From the NCBI RefSeq assembly GCF_020782245.1, contig NZ_JAJGNP010000012.1, positions 59,876 through 123,875 of the forward strand: a stretch of 64,000 bases of DNA. The letters are read 5' to 3'. This DNA is from Sphingobium soli. Lineage in GTDB: Bacteria; Pseudomonadota; Alphaproteobacteria; Sphingomonadales; Sphingomonadaceae. A program made the translations under genes and the position numbers. How positions within the stretch are numbered: the stretch's first letter is position 1; every line of letters begins with the position of its first letter. Below the pieces are notes generated by a model. The model was given only the letters and a program-made list of their open reading frames with translations, made no database searches and was not told where the DNA came from. This document shows positions 31,216-40,690 of this stretch, piece by piece.

Positions 31216-31937
31216 TCTTTTACCCTATTGCACAGAACCGTATGAAAGTGAGGTTTCAGGACGAGATGCCGATAGTGAGGTGGAATAGTTCGTGCGGACA
31301 GCAGGGGCTGCGCGTAGCCATCGGCTTAGCGCAGCGCAGCCCCTGCTGATGGTGGTACGATTCCGGCATGGCGCCCGGACCCACTGCTGCCAAGCAGTGG
31401 GCCCGGTCACACTTGAGGGGCAGTTGGGCAGTCGCAACATTCTTGTGTTTTGAGCCGGCGACGAAACAGCGCAGTTGCCGATCCGGTAGAGATCTGGAAC
31501 AGCGCAACGTCTAGCAGTGCTTTAGCACGGTCGCGAGGCGAACGTTTTGAACGCCCGTTAGGCGAATGTCCGGATTGGAGCCGGGCGATGGGGATAGCTG
31601 ACGCTCACGTGAAGTCGGCAGTCGACCAGATCTCGCCGTTCAGCAGAACGCGCTTGAATGTCCGACCTCGTCGAAACCTGCCATTGGTATACGTCCGACC
31701 ATACGGGCGGCAGGCGCGGACATTGCTGCCGTTTGGCATCCCCATCTGCGAACTGAAACCTGCCGTCCATTCACATTGCGCTGGGATTCTCGGGCTAGCC
31801 GGGTCTGGTATAAAGTCGTCATTCCCTCATGCCGTGTCAGACGGCAGGAGCGACTGATTGACTGGTACCATCGAAATGCTAGACTTTTTCAAAGTTGCAG
31901 AGGGGTATTAGATTCCTGCACGTTCGATAGGTGGGGT
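31216..31937. other. Island edge with hairpins and degenerate repeats, no gene
   Basis: This 722-base stretch separates the comM break from the ABC-3C cassette. It holds two strong hairpins: a perfect 13-bp stem (31301-31313 with 31334-31346) and a 9-bp stem with loop GCCA (31380-31401). Around 31,600-31,830 are elements like the degenerate repeats at 35,560-35,770 and 52,200-52,300. Small frames here lack protein character. It may be the remnant of an insertion-sequence end. Confidence 0.5.
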
Positions 31938-33161
31938 ATGAACGAGAGGTCGCGCGTCGACAAGACAAGCGCAGAAGACAAGTCAATCGGATTCGACTAC
32001 CAGTATTATTATTTTCTGAATGAGCTCTTGAACCTGAAGAGCGGCCAAACTGCGGGCTACGAAGTTCTGGATGATGTTCACATCGAGCGCGCGGACGGCA
32101 AAACATTGCTCGTCCAATTGAAACACACCGTCCAGACAAACGCGCAAGGCGACCCTATAAACCTCACGACGCTTGACCCCGATCTCTGGAAATCAATTTC
32201 CAACTGGTGCAAAGTGATTGCCGATCCGGCAGACGGACGGACAGCCGTGGCTGACCAACTGGCATTTTTGAAAAAAACCTCATTCTTGCTCGCGTCCAAC
32301 AAGTCTAGCAACGCTCTGAACTCCGTCTTGTCTTCGATTGACGAGTTCTCAAACGGTACCAAATCGCAAGCTGATTTCATATCAGATATCGGCGCGCTCA
32401 AGGCCAAGACCAAAGACAAGACCATTCAAGGATATATCGACGATCTCCTGAACCTTGACCCTGGTGTGTTAGCGGCATTTCTTCTGAATTTATCGTTCGG
32501 ACTGGATTTCGATGAGATCATCGCCCGTTGCAAAGCATCGATTTTAGAAAAGCAAATTCACCCCACTAGGGTTGATGACGTATTTCACGCCGTAGATTCC
32601 AAACTCCGAATGAACTCCTTTGAGACGGTGAAAGCGGGAGGAAAAATCAGCTTCAGCTTTGAGCAATTCAACGTCGAATACCGGCGAGATTTTGATAAGG
32701 CGAGAAGTGCGGGGTTCGTGATCAGAGATCTTACCCCAGCCTTACCTGCAAATCTTTCGGACCAGACCTTCATCAAACAGCTCGTGGATATTGGTGATAT
32801 TGCGGCAGATGACGTCGAAATCCTGATGAAGTTCACCACCATGCGATTGAATTTCCGCGATAATGTCGAACAATGGATTCAGGACGGCGACATAACACAG
32901 ACCGATGTCTATGACCTTGAGCAAGAGGCCGACGCTCACTGGGATAACGCATTCTCGGCGCAGTATCCCGGGCGTCGACCACCACCGGACGAGGCGACAG
33001 CGGCGACAGCCGCGCGAGGTATCGTTCAAGACCTCCGCAAAGTTAGACTTCCCCTCGCCTCGCAGGAACTGCCCATCAGAATGAGCAACGGGGGTTTCTA
33101 CGAATTGTCCGATCGGCCCGTAATGGGCTGGCTGCACAACTGGAAAGATCGTTACAATTGA
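31938..33161 (+). CDS. ABC-three-component system effector, nuclease-like
   Basis: This 407-residue protein is the first gene of a three-gene cassette that matches the ABC-3C conflict systems described by Aravind and colleagues. Its N-terminus resembles a restriction-type (PD-(D/E)xK, DUF4297-like) nuclease: GFDYQYYYFLNEL near 18-30, acidic residues Glu42, Asp45 and Asp46 in YEVLDDVHIE, and a VQLKH segment (59-63) where Gln60/Lys62 would replace (D/E)xK. The rest is mostly helical and ends in a C-terminal domain of the type that couples to the middle component. ATG at 31938 has GGTGGGG just upstream. Its stop overlaps the TTG start of the next gene. Base composition is less GC-rich than the backbone. 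Nuclease activity is inference. Confidence 0.72.
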   Translation: MNERSRVDKTSAEDKSIGFDYQYYYFLNELLNLKSGQTAGYEVLDDVHIERADGKTLLVQLKHTVQTNAQGDPINLTTLDPDLWKSISNWCKVIADPADGRTAVADQLAFLKKTSFLLASNKSSNALNSVLSSIDEFSNGTKSQADFISDIGALKAKTKDKTIQGYIDDLLNLDPGVLAAFLLNLSFGLDFDEIIARCKASILEKQIHPTRVDDVFHAVDSKLRMNSFETVKAGGKISFSFEQFNVEYRRDFDKARSAGFVIRDLTPALPANLSDQTFIKQLVDIGDIAADDVEILMKFTTMRLNFRDNVEQWIQDGDITQTDVYDLEQEADAHWDNAFSAQYPGRRPPPDEATAATAARGIVQDLRKVRLPLASQELPIRMSNGGFYELSDRPVMGWLHNWKDRYN

Positions 33162-33604
33162 AACTGATCAGCTTCTATAACAATCTCGGTATTGATGCTT
33201 TCGCGATCTCGGCCGTCTTGGAGAAGGCCGAATTTCTGACGTTCCCGCGATTGATGTTGATCCTGCCGATTGTTGCGCATCGCGATATGGTAAGGCAGCT
33301 CGCACACGGTAAGTTCCGTGTCATTGGTTTTGAGCAGTACTTCATCGAGGAAACCCGATACTTCTACAACTTTGCCGAGCGCTATCGCGCTGGTCTGGCG
33401 CCGACAGTCAATGCGCTTCAGCTGTTGAACGAGATCGGCTGCCTTGAATTTCGCGCAGACGGCGCTGCCATTGCCACGCCAATGCCGATCACCGCGGCCA
33501 TGGGTAACCGGGCCGAACGGATTCATCGCGCCTCGTCTAATATCGCCGCCCTCATTGCGGGCAGCGCGGACGTTTTCTACCTCAATGCGAGGATCGAACT
33601 GTGA
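33158..33604 (+). CDS. ABC-three-component system middle component
   Basis: The product of 148 residues begins at a TTG that overlaps the upstream stop (TTGA), with GGAAAGA about 9 bases before. The pattern YNNLGIDAFAISAVLEKAEF, LTFPRLMLILPIVAHRDMVR and a middle Arg-rich segment fit the small middle component that bridges effector and ATPase in ABC-3C systems. Its own stop overlaps the GTG of the ATPase gene (GTGA), so all three genes are translationally coupled. It has no catalytic motif; its role is inferred from position and pattern. Confidence 0.7.
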   Translation: MKLISFYNNLGIDAFAISAVLEKAEFLTFPRLMLILPIVAHRDMVRQLAHGKFRVIGFEQYFIEETRYFYNFAERYRAGLAPTVNALQLLNEIGCLEFRADGAAIATPMPITAAMGNRAERIHRASSNIAALIAGSADVFYLNARIEL

Positions 33605-35481
33605 AATTCCATATCGAAAGCCTTCATCTCTGGCTGGCCAGTGGTGAAACCCGGACCCTGTCGTTTCTTCCAAACAAAGTGAACGTGATCACCGGCGCCA
33701 GCCACACGGGTAAGACCGCAATCCTTGATATCTTTGATTACTGCTTCTTCGCCAGCCGGCACCGTATTTCGGAAAGCATCATCAACGAAAGCACCCTGTG
33801 GTATGGGCTGAAGATCCATGTGAACGACAAGGTCTATACGCTGGCAAGAAGGGCACCTAGCGGCTCAGCTATCTCGAGTGACTATTACTTCTCGTCCATT
33901 GGAGAGATCCCCGACGAAGCCCCCGAGGCAAACATCCGGGAACCGGCCCTGAAGGCGCTGCTCGGTGCCGATTTCGGTATCGATCAGGATGTTAAAATCC
34001 CATTCGGCGGGCAAGTTTTGCGAACAGGTTCGCGTATATCGCTTCGCTATTTCCTGCTGTTCAACACGATTTCGCAGGACATCATCACCCACAGCGAGCA
34101 ATTTTTCGACAAGCAGGATCAGCCCCGCTCCCGAGAAGCGTTGCCGCGCATATTCGACATCGCCGTGGGAATCGACACTGTCGAAAATATCCTCAAGCGC
34201 GATAAGCGCGCGCAGCTTGAAAGGAGCTTGGCGCGCCTGCAGAAACAATCGTTAAAAACAGACGAAAATCGCGAGACGTTCTACGGCGAGCTTGCGGAGA
34301 CGACCGCCCGCGCAATGTCCTACGGCCTCATCGCCGACAATTCTGATGCCGAGCAAGCGGTGGCGACTTTGCAGCGGATGGTAGTGGAAAGGGAGGCGGG
34401 TCCGGGATTGTTTGTCTCGGGGCGATACGAGGAAATCTCTGCTGAACTTTATCGCGTTTCCAGAAAGATCAGGGGTCTTCGCAAATTCCTGGGCGAATAT
34501 ACCACGCACAAGAATGTTCTGTCCGAGACCGCCGACAGTCTAAAGCCGATCGCCTCTCTAAAGGACAATCACGCGGATACCGTTCGCACTTCCGTTTTCT
34601 CCGAAATCCTGGACCGACTGGAAGAGGGCTTGCACGAGATCAAGGCGGAGATATCTAAGAAGAACCCTCTGGAGAGCAATGTCGGAGAGTTAATCAAAGA
34701 ACTGGAAGGTCAACGCGAGCGGCTGCAGGGGGAACTTCAGGCGCTGCCTTCGGGTAGCGCAGTCTTTGAGAACGAAAAAGAGCGATATATTTTCATTGGT
34801 GAGACGAAGGCCAAGCTTGAGATGTTCGCGGGAACGGATCAGAAAAGTCCGCGCAATTTCGAAGCTGAAATCGAAAATCTGGAAAGAAAAATCGAAGAAC
34901 TCACTGTTCTATCACCAGAGGAACGCCGGAAGCATTTCACCAGCGTTCTTGACGAAACAATCCAAGAATATATCGCCTTATCCAACGTAGCTCTAGGTAA
35001 TTATGGAGAGTATCGCTCTGCATTCGATTACAAAGAGAAGAAGCTTCACTTAAGAAAACCAAAGACTGCATTCATCGAGAACGTTGGCAGCAGCTCAAAC
35101 CACATGTTCCTTCACCTGTTTCTTTTCCTCGGATTGCACGAGGTCATTATGTCGAATGGAGGGCAGCATGTGGCGCCATTTCTCATCATCGATCAGTTTT
35201 CTAGGCCCTACTGGGGAAATGACGAGAACGACGGCGTGGAGAATGAGCGACCCGATGAACAGGATCGGGACGTTAATGAGAGTGACGTTGCCAAGGTCCA
35301 TACTGCCCTTAAACTGCTCAACCATTTCATTACTCAAGCGAACAGCTTGGGCAAGGAATTCCAAATCATACTGTTCGAACACATCAACCCAAAGTATTGG
35401 GAAGGTCTTGAAAATTTCCATCTCGTCGAGATATTCAGGGATGGCAATGCGCTAATTCAAGGCGCGCAAGCCAGCAGCTAG
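33601..35481 (+). CDS. DUF3732 ABC ATPase of an ABC-three-component system
   Basis: The 626-residue protein has an SMC/RecN-like ABC ATPase organisation: Walker A GASHTGKT at 32-39, a long helical and coiled-coil middle (about 190-480, with a break near GLRKFLG) and a C-terminal half with FLIIDQFSRPYW (about 523), a Walker B-like strand whose Asp is followed by Gln rather than Glu. This is the DUF3732 family, used as the sensor or motor of ABC-3C systems. The start is GTG at 33601 overlapping the middle-component stop. It ends the cassette; a 638-base repeat-rich gap follows. A direct phage trigger is inference. Confidence 0.75.
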   Translation: MKFHIESLHLWLASGETRTLSFLPNKVNVITGASHTGKTAILDIFDYCFFASRHRISESIINESTLWYGLKIHVNDKVYTLARRAPSGSAISSDYYFSSIGEIPDEAPEANIREPALKALLGADFGIDQDVKIPFGGQVLRTGSRISLRYFLLFNTISQDIITHSEQFFDKQDQPRSREALPRIFDIAVGIDTVENILKRDKRAQLERSLARLQKQSLKTDENRETFYGELAETTARAMSYGLIADNSDAEQAVATLQRMVVEREAGPGLFVSGRYEEISAELYRVSRKIRGLRKFLGEYTTHKNVLSETADSLKPIASLKDNHADTVRTSVFSEILDRLEEGLHEIKAEISKKNPLESNVGELIKELEGQRERLQGELQALPSGSAVFENEKERYIFIGETKAKLEMFAGTDQKSPRNFEAEIENLERKIEELTVLSPEERRKHFTSVLDETIQEYIALSNVALGNYGEYRSAFDYKEKKLHLRKPKTAFIENVGSSSNHMFLHLFLFLGLHEVIMSNGGQHVAPFLIIDQFSRPYWGNDENDGVENERPDEQDRDVNESDVAKVHTALKLLNHFITQANSLGKEFQIILFEHINPKYWEGLENFHLVEIFRDGNALIQGAQASS

Positions 35482-36119
35482 GTTAGGGCTGCCCACTACC
35501 CAGTCTACGCGGCTATGAAGCTACCGTTCCGGGTCGTCCGCAGACCCGGACAGTGCAGCGAGAGCTTCCGGCGATCTACGATTGACCGGTCTGGGCGTAG
35601 CCGGACATTCCCATTGGCGTCGCCGATCGGCAGGAATGTCCCAAGCCCAGTCATAAGCGGAATGTCCGCTCGTAGGTACGAAAAGTTCCCAATTGAACGG
35701 CTTGGATGGGCGCAAAGCGGACATGAGGGCCCGCGCATTGAATGTCCGCTATCCTGCTGTCGCCGCTCCAGACCGGACCGAGCACAAAGTCCCATCCCAA
35801 GCCGTAAACCTCACGCCGCGCAGATCGCCGAGCGAACGGCGGCTTCCCGTGGCCGGCGCCGGTAAGCCGACAGGCCGGAAAGTCCCACGAGCGTCCGGTA
35901 GCAGGCGACCAAGATGCGTCGTTCGCCGGTCGCGCTTTCAACGACAGCTTCTGCCAAAACCTGCCGCTCGGTCGCCGTGAAACCGTCTGGCAGCAATGGG
36001 CCCTAAATTCGGACGTTCGGCCTTGTAGCCGACGATCCCGAAAGCCGCCATTCGTTTCGCCAGCGCTCAACTGGTTCAGACCCGACATTGCGCTCACGGC
36101 CCAACAGGCGTGGCCACCA
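35482..36119. other. Repeat-rich spacer after the ABC-3C cassette
   Basis: No protein-like frame is present in these 638 bases. Around 35,600-35,770 the words GAATGTCC, CGGACATT and GTCCGCT recur on both strands. The 43-base segment 35628-35670 matches 52260-52302 with 7 differences. I read this as an old dispersed intergenic repeat family of sphingomonads, which brackets the cassette. Confidence 0.5.
35628..35670. repeat. Dispersed degenerate repeat, copy A
   Basis: A 43-base segment containing TGTCCCAAGCCCAGTCAT matches 52260-52302 at 36 of 43 positions. Shorter related words appear around 31,715 in the opposite orientation. Confidence 0.6.
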
Positions 36120-36998
36120 TTATTTTCGGAGTGCAGCAATCAGGGCGTCCCGAGCCATGGCCACGCGCGGGTGTCGCAGCGATGAGCGTGCCCAGACAAG
36201 GTAGTAAGCGTTGCGCGGCACCGTGACCGGGGCAGGTATCTCGATCAGCGTGCAGGCAGCGCGTTCGCTGCGGGTGAGATAGCCGGGCATCACCGTCCAG
36301 CCGAGACCCGCGCACAATCCCGACCGTAGCACCCTCAGATCGGGCGCGGTCAACGCGGGCTGGCTCGTCAGCTCGATCTGGTTTGCATGGAGCCAGGTAC
36401 GCAGCAGCGGTCGGTCGAGGTCGTAGGCGAGGTGGGCCGTCCGGTTGAGCCCGTCGGCAAGCGGCAATTCGGCAATCCGCATGGCCACGGCGGGCGAGGC
36501 TACGGCGCGCAGGTGCTCTTCGCCCAGCGCATGAAAGGCCAACCGCGGATCTTCGGGCTGCGAGGCGGTGACGGCTAGGTGCACCTTGTCTTCGAGCAGC
36601 AAGGCATAGAGCGCCTCGCGCCCGCCGATATGCAGGCGCAGGTCTAGCCCCGCATCCAGCAGCGGCGCCAGTCGGGGCGCGATCATCTCTCCCAGTAGGT
36701 CCGACGGCGCGGCGATGTGGACCGTGCCCGAGATGCGCGACGATCGGGCCCGCGCGCTGGCCAGTGCCGATTCCGCCGTGTCGAGGCTGCTTCCGATCGA
36801 AGCCGCGAGATCGTCGGCAATCGCTGTTGGTCGAACACCCCGCGAATGGCGATCGAACAAGGGACGGCCCAATTGCGCCTCGAGCGATGCGATGTGCTGC
36901 GACGCAGCCGGTTGGGTGATGCCGATTGCCCGGGCCGCCTCGCTCAGTGAACGACGGCGGTAGACTTCGACGAAGGTGCGCAACTGCAGGAGGGACAT
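36120..36998 (-). CDS. LysR family transcriptional regulator
   Basis: The 292-residue regulator has the N-terminal winged helix (LRTFVEVYRRRSLSEAARAI, then ITQPAASQHIASLEAQLGRP and LFDRHSRGVRPT) and a periplasmic-binding-like effector domain starting near residue 90. It is divergent from the DJ-1/GloA/OYE operon, with about 210 bases between them, so it probably controls that operon. The ligand is unknown; an electrophile or aldehyde is a guess from the target genes. An alternative ATG lies 12 codons upstream at 37034. Confidence 0.9.
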   Translation of the reverse strand: MSLLQLRTFVEVYRRRSLSEAARAIGITQPAASQHIASLEAQLGRPLFDRHSRGVRPTAIADDLAASIGSSLDTAESALASARARSSRISGTVHIAAPSDLLGEMIAPRLAPLLDAGLDLRLHIGGREALYALLLEDKVHLAVTASQPEDPRLAFHALGEEHLRAVASPAVAMRIAELPLADGLNRTAHLAYDLDRPLLRTWLHANQIELTSQPALTAPDLRVLRSGLCAGLGWTVMPGYLTRSERAACTLIEIPAPVTVPRNAYYLVWARSSLRHPRVAMARDALIAALRK

Positions 36999-37206
36999 TC
37001 CGGTTCCATAACCGGATTTATGGCCGTCCGCCATTCCCGCTGGATTTCATGATGCCGTTCCCTGCGTATCTAAGCCGCCGAAAGGAACGATCGAAGCAAA
37101 ATCGCCGCCAATTGCTCAAGCCCTCACCGCTGTCCTGGTGGCGGGCGCGGCGCCGGCGGGTGCGTTTGCTCGTGTTCCCGACATCACTAGAAAAGGACAA
37201 CTGACG

Positions 37207-37902
37207 ATGACCCGCATTCTCATGGTGGCCACCTCCGCCGACCGCATGACTCCCGGCACCGAACCGACGGGCGTCTGGCTCGAGGAACTTACCACCCCGT
37301 ACTACGCGTTCCGCGATGCGGGCGCCGAGGTTACGCTGGCCTCGATCAAGGGTGGCGCCGTCCCCGTCGACCAGCGTAGCGTCAACGCCGACGGCGAGAA
37401 CGACGCTTCGGTCGAGCGCTATCTGAAGGACGAGGCCCTGAAGGCCGAGGTTGCCAGCACCCTTGTATTCACAAGCATCGATCCCGCCGGCTACGACGTG
37501 CTGTTCCTGCCGGGCGGCCACGGCACCATGTTCGATTACCCCGTCAGTGACGAACTGGCCCGCCTGGTCGAACGCTTCGACCGCGAAGGCAAGATCGTCG
37601 CCGCCGTCTGCCATGGACCGGCAGGGCTGGTCTCGGCGAAGAAGGCCGATGGCACGCCCTTCGTCGCCGGCCGCCGTGTCGCGGGCTTCACGGACAGCGA
37701 GGAACGCGCGGTCGGTCTCGATCAGGCGGTGCCGTTCCTCCTCGAAACGCGTCTCAAGGAACTCGGCGGCAAGCACGAGGGCGGCCCCGATTTTGCCCCC
37801 TTCGCCCTGCGCGACGGCAATCTGGTGACCGGCCAGAACCCCGCCAGCGCTACCCTCACCGCAGAGCTCGTGATGGAAGCCCTCAAGGACAAGGTCGCCT
37901 GA
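37207..37902 (+). CDS. DJ-1/PfpI-family protein (Hsp31/glyoxalase III-like)
   Basis: The 231-residue protein has the class I amidotransferase-like fold of DJ-1/Hsp31. The nucleophilic elbow is AAVCHGPAG with Cys near 137, preceded by [13 protein letters not shown] that carries the oxyanion and acidic residues. The layout ([28 protein letters not shown]) fits Hsp31-type chaperone or glutathione-independent glyoxalase III rather than the short PfpI type. It opens a tight operon: gloA starts 2 bases after its stop. ATG at 37207 is used, with AAGGACA upstream; the frame is open 23 codons further. Confidence 0.85.
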   Translation: MTRILMVATSADRMTPGTEPTGVWLEELTTPYYAFRDAGAEVTLASIKGGAVPVDQRSVNADGENDASVERYLKDEALKAEVASTLVFTSIDPAGYDVLFLPGGHGTMFDYPVSDELARLVERFDREGKIVAAVCHGPAGLVSAKKADGTPFVAGRRVAGFTDSEERAVGLDQAVPFLLETRLKELGGKHEGGPDFAPFALRDGNLVTGQNPASATLTAELVMEALKDKVA

Positions 37903-37904
37903 TC

Positions 37905-38360
37905 ATGCGCTATCTCCACACCATGCTGCGCGTCGCCGATCCCGAGGCAGCGATCCGGTTCTTCACGCTGCTGGGTCTCAAGGAGACCCGGCGCATGGAG
38001 AACCAGGCCGGGCGTTACACGCTGATCTACCTTGCCGCCGACGAGGATTTCCGCGGCGACGGCGAGCAGGGCGATGCCGAGGTCGAACTGACGTACAACT
38101 GGCCGCCCGAGGACGGCAGCGCTGCCGAGACTTACACGGGGGGCAGAAACTTCGGCCATCTCGCCTACGGGGTCGACGACATCTACGAGACGTGCGCGCG
38201 GCTGCAAGCGGGCGGCGTGACGATCAATCGCCCCCCGCGCGACGGATACATGGCGTTCGTCCGCTCGCCGGACGGGATCTCGATCGAACTGCTCCAAAAA
38301 GGCGAACACATGGCCCCGGCCGAACCCTGGGCCTCCATGCCCAACACGGGCGCATGGTGA
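37905..38360 (+). CDS. gloA: Glyoxalase I (lactoylglutathione lyase)-type VOC protein
   Basis: GloA isomerises the methylglyoxal-glutathione hemithioacetal to S-lactoylglutathione. The 151-residue product aligns well by eye with GloA: His5 in [12 protein letters not shown], Glu in VELTYNW, His in GHLAYGV and Glu in SIELLQKG give the four metal ligands expected for the family. Substrate contacts around ELTYNW are conserved. It lies between the Hsp31-like gene (2-base gap) and the Old Yellow Enzyme gene, whose start overlaps its end. Confidence 0.87.
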   Translation: MRYLHTMLRVADPEAAIRFFTLLGLKETRRMENQAGRYTLIYLAADEDFRGDGEQGDAEVELTYNWPPEDGSAAETYTGGRNFGHLAYGVDDIYETCARLQAGGVTINRPPRDGYMAFVRSPDGISIELLQKGEHMAPAEPWASMPNTGAW

Positions 38361-39466
38361 TGGCGCGCCTGTTCGAACCGCTCGAGGTCGCGGGGCTGCG
38401 GCTTGCCAACCGCATCGTTATCGCGCCGATGTGCCAGTATTCTGCCGAGGAGGGCGCGATGACCGATTGGCACCGGATGCATCTCGGCCAGTTGGCGCTG
38501 TCGGGCGCGGGCGCGCTGACGATAGAGGCGACCGCTGTCAGCCCCGAAGGTCGCATCACCTACGGTGACGTCGGCCTGTACGATGACCGTACCGAAGCGG
38601 CGATGCGAAGCGTGCTAGAAAGCGTCCGTCAGTGGTCGGACATGCCGCTCGTCATCCAGCTGGCCCATGCCGGCCGCAAGGCGAGCAGCGCCAAGCCGTG
38701 GCACGGCGGAGCGCAGCTTCCCCCCGATACGGAGAATGGCTGGCAGACCGTGGCACCCAGCGCCATTCCCTTCGCTCCGGACCACCATCCCCCTGTCGAA
38801 CTGGACAAGTCAGGGCTTGCCCGCATCCGGGAGGCGTTCGCGGATGCCGCCCGGCGCGCCGGCAGGCTCGGCATCGAAGCCGTCCAGATCCACGCCGCGC
38901 ATGGCTATCTGCTTCACGAGTTTCTTTCGCCGATCTCCAACCGGCGCGGCGACGAATACGGCGGCAGCCTCGACAACCGGATGCGTTTCCCGCTGGAAGT
39001 GTTCGATGCCGTGCGCGAATCGTTTCCGGCCGACCGCCCGGTGACCGTTCGCGTTTCCGGGACTGACTGGGTTGAAGGCGGCTGGACAGCGGAAGAAACC
39101 GCAAGGTTTGCGCAGGAACTGGAGCGGCGCGGTTGCGCGGCGATCCACGTCTCCGGCGGCGGGCTCGACCCGCGCCAGCAGATCCCGGTCGGCCCCGGCT
39201 ATCAGGTACCGCTGGCCCGCACGGTCAAGGACGCGGTCGCTATGCCTGTAATCGCTGTTGGCTTGATCACCGATCCGCACCAGGCGGAGCGCATCCTAGA
39301 AGACGGGCATGCCGACGCCATAGCGATTGCCCGCGCTGCGCTGTGGGATCCGCGTTGGGCCTGGCACGCCGCCGCCGCGCTTGGTGCATCGGTCAAGGCG
39401 CCCCCGCAATATTTCCGGTCCGAGCCTCACGAAGTGGGCCGCATTCTCAAGGAAATGACGCCATGA
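38354..39466 (+). CDS. Old Yellow Enzyme family NADH:flavin oxidoreductase
   Basis: The 370-residue TIM-barrel flavoenzyme reduces activated alkenes such as quinones, enones, maleimides or nitro compounds with NAD(P)H. The YqjM-like (class II) features are [21 protein letters not shown] at the flavin Cys region, [15 protein letters not shown] with the substrate-binding His pair, and [17 protein letters not shown]. The start is ATG at 38354 (or 38360); it overlaps the gloA stop. Its 3' end overlaps the next gene by ATGA. In E. coli NemA and GloA are co-regulated by NemR, and this operon repeats that pairing under a different regulator. Confidence 0.92.
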   Translation: MVMARLFEPLEVAGLRLANRIVIAPMCQYSAEEGAMTDWHRMHLGQLALSGAGALTIEATAVSPEGRITYGDVGLYDDRTEAAMRSVLESVRQWSDMPLVIQLAHAGRKASSAKPWHGGAQLPPDTENGWQTVAPSAIPFAPDHHPPVELDKSGLARIREAFADAARRAGRLGIEAVQIHAAHGYLLHEFLSPISNRRGDEYGGSLDNRMRFPLEVFDAVRESFPADRPVTVRVSGTDWVEGGWTAEETARFAQELERRGCAAIHVSGGGLDPRQQIPVGPGYQVPLARTVKDAVAMPVIAVGLITDPHQAERILEDGHADAIAIARAALWDPRWAWHAAAALGASVKAPPQYFRSEPHEVGRILKEMTP

Positions 39467-40614
39467 AAATCTCCGTCAAACTGCTTCTTGCCGCGGGCGC
39501 TGCCCTCTCGCTTACCGCCTGCGCGACCACTCGCGACGGTGCATCCGCGCCGCAAATCGAACAGGTCGCGACCTTCGATGGCGCGATGCCGACGGGCGTG
39601 ACCATCGCCCCCAACGGGCGCATCTTCGTCAACTTTCCGCAATGGGGCGACAACGCGCCGTTCACGGTTGCCGAACTGGTCGACGGCAAGGCGGTGCCTT
39701 ATCCCGATGCCGCGACCAACCGGCCCGATCCGGCCGACCCGGCGGGGCATTTCATCTCGGTGCAGAGCGTGGTGGCTGACGGCGCCAATCGCTTGTGGGT
39801 GCTCGACACGGCTGCTCCCAATTTCTCTCAGCCGCAGGCCGGCGGTGCAAAACTGGTGGCGATCGATCTTGCGACCGACCGGGTGGTGAAGACGATCGTC
39901 CTGCCGCCCAGCGTGGTGCTGCCCACGACCTACCTCAACGACGTGCGCTTCGATCTGCGTCAGGGCGCCGAAGGCGTCGCCTACATCACCGACAGCAGCA
40001 ACGCTGGTGTCGGCGGCATCATCGTCGTCGATATCGCCAGCGGGCGTGCGATCCGGCGCCTGTCGAACCATGCGACGACCAACCCGGAGCCCGGCTTCAC
40101 CCCGGTTGTCGACGGCGCGGTGCTCATGAACCGCCCGGCCGACGGCCCCGCGACGCCGGTCGCGATCGCAAGCGACGCGATTGCGCTCAGCGCCGACGGC
40201 AGCCTGCTGTATTACGGTCCACTGTCGGGCCGAACGCTGCACGCGGTGCCCACGGCGATGCTGCGCGATCCCGCGGTGTCCGAGGAGGAGTTGGGCCGCG
40301 CGGTCCGCAGCCTGGGGCGCAAAGGCGCCTCGGACGGGATTGCCGAAGACGACCGGGGCCGCGTGTTCGCCGGCAATTACGAGAACAACGCGATCCGCGT
40401 GCTCGACCAGGGCCGCTGGACGACGGTGGTGAGCGACCCCCGCATCAGCTGGCCCGACACACTGTCGATCGGCACCGGCGGCTATCTCTACTTCACCGCC
40501 AACCAGCTCCACCGCCAACCCGGCTTCCACGGCGGGCGGGATTTGCGCCGCAAGCCTTACGAGCTGCTCCGCATCCGGGTGGGCGCCGGGCCCGTCCTCT
40601 TGCGCTCGCGGTGA
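39463..40614 (+). CDS. SMP-30/major royal jelly-like beta-propeller lipoprotein
   Basis: The 383-residue product starts with a lipoprotein signal peptide and lipobox (LSLTAC, then ATT), so it is likely periplasmic and anchored. The body is a six-bladed propeller of the royal-jelly/SMP-30 superfamily, with VTIAPNGRIFVNFPQWGD, NRLWVLDTAAP, TYLNDVRFD and DGIAEDDRGRVFAGNYENN repeats. A lactonase is possible but calcium ligands cannot be confirmed by eye. Its ATG overlaps the OYE stop, so it is the fourth gene of the operon. Confidence 0.78.
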   Translation: MKISVKLLLAAGAALSLTACATTRDGASAPQIEQVATFDGAMPTGVTIAPNGRIFVNFPQWGDNAPFTVAELVDGKAVPYPDAATNRPDPADPAGHFISVQSVVADGANRLWVLDTAAPNFSQPQAGGAKLVAIDLATDRVVKTIVLPPSVVLPTTYLNDVRFDLRQGAEGVAYITDSSNAGVGGIIVVDIASGRAIRRLSNHATTNPEPGFTPVVDGAVLMNRPADGPATPVAIASDAIALSADGSLLYYGPLSGRTLHAVPTAMLRDPAVSEEELGRAVRSLGRKGASDGIAEDDRGRVFAGNYENNAIRVLDQGRWTTVVSDPRISWPDTLSIGTGGYLYFTANQLHRQPGFHGGRDLRRKPYELLRIRVGAGPVLLRSR

Positions 40615-40690
40615 CCCCATCAGCCCGGGCAGGCTCGCGCGGGGCCGCGATCCGGCGAAAAATCAACAACTGACTTGAAGGAATACAGAC

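Noticed and set aside
31450..31857. Possible gene left of the ABC-3C cassette
   Set aside because: The 135-codon frame lies across degenerate repeats, lacks a ribosome binding site and resembles no family.
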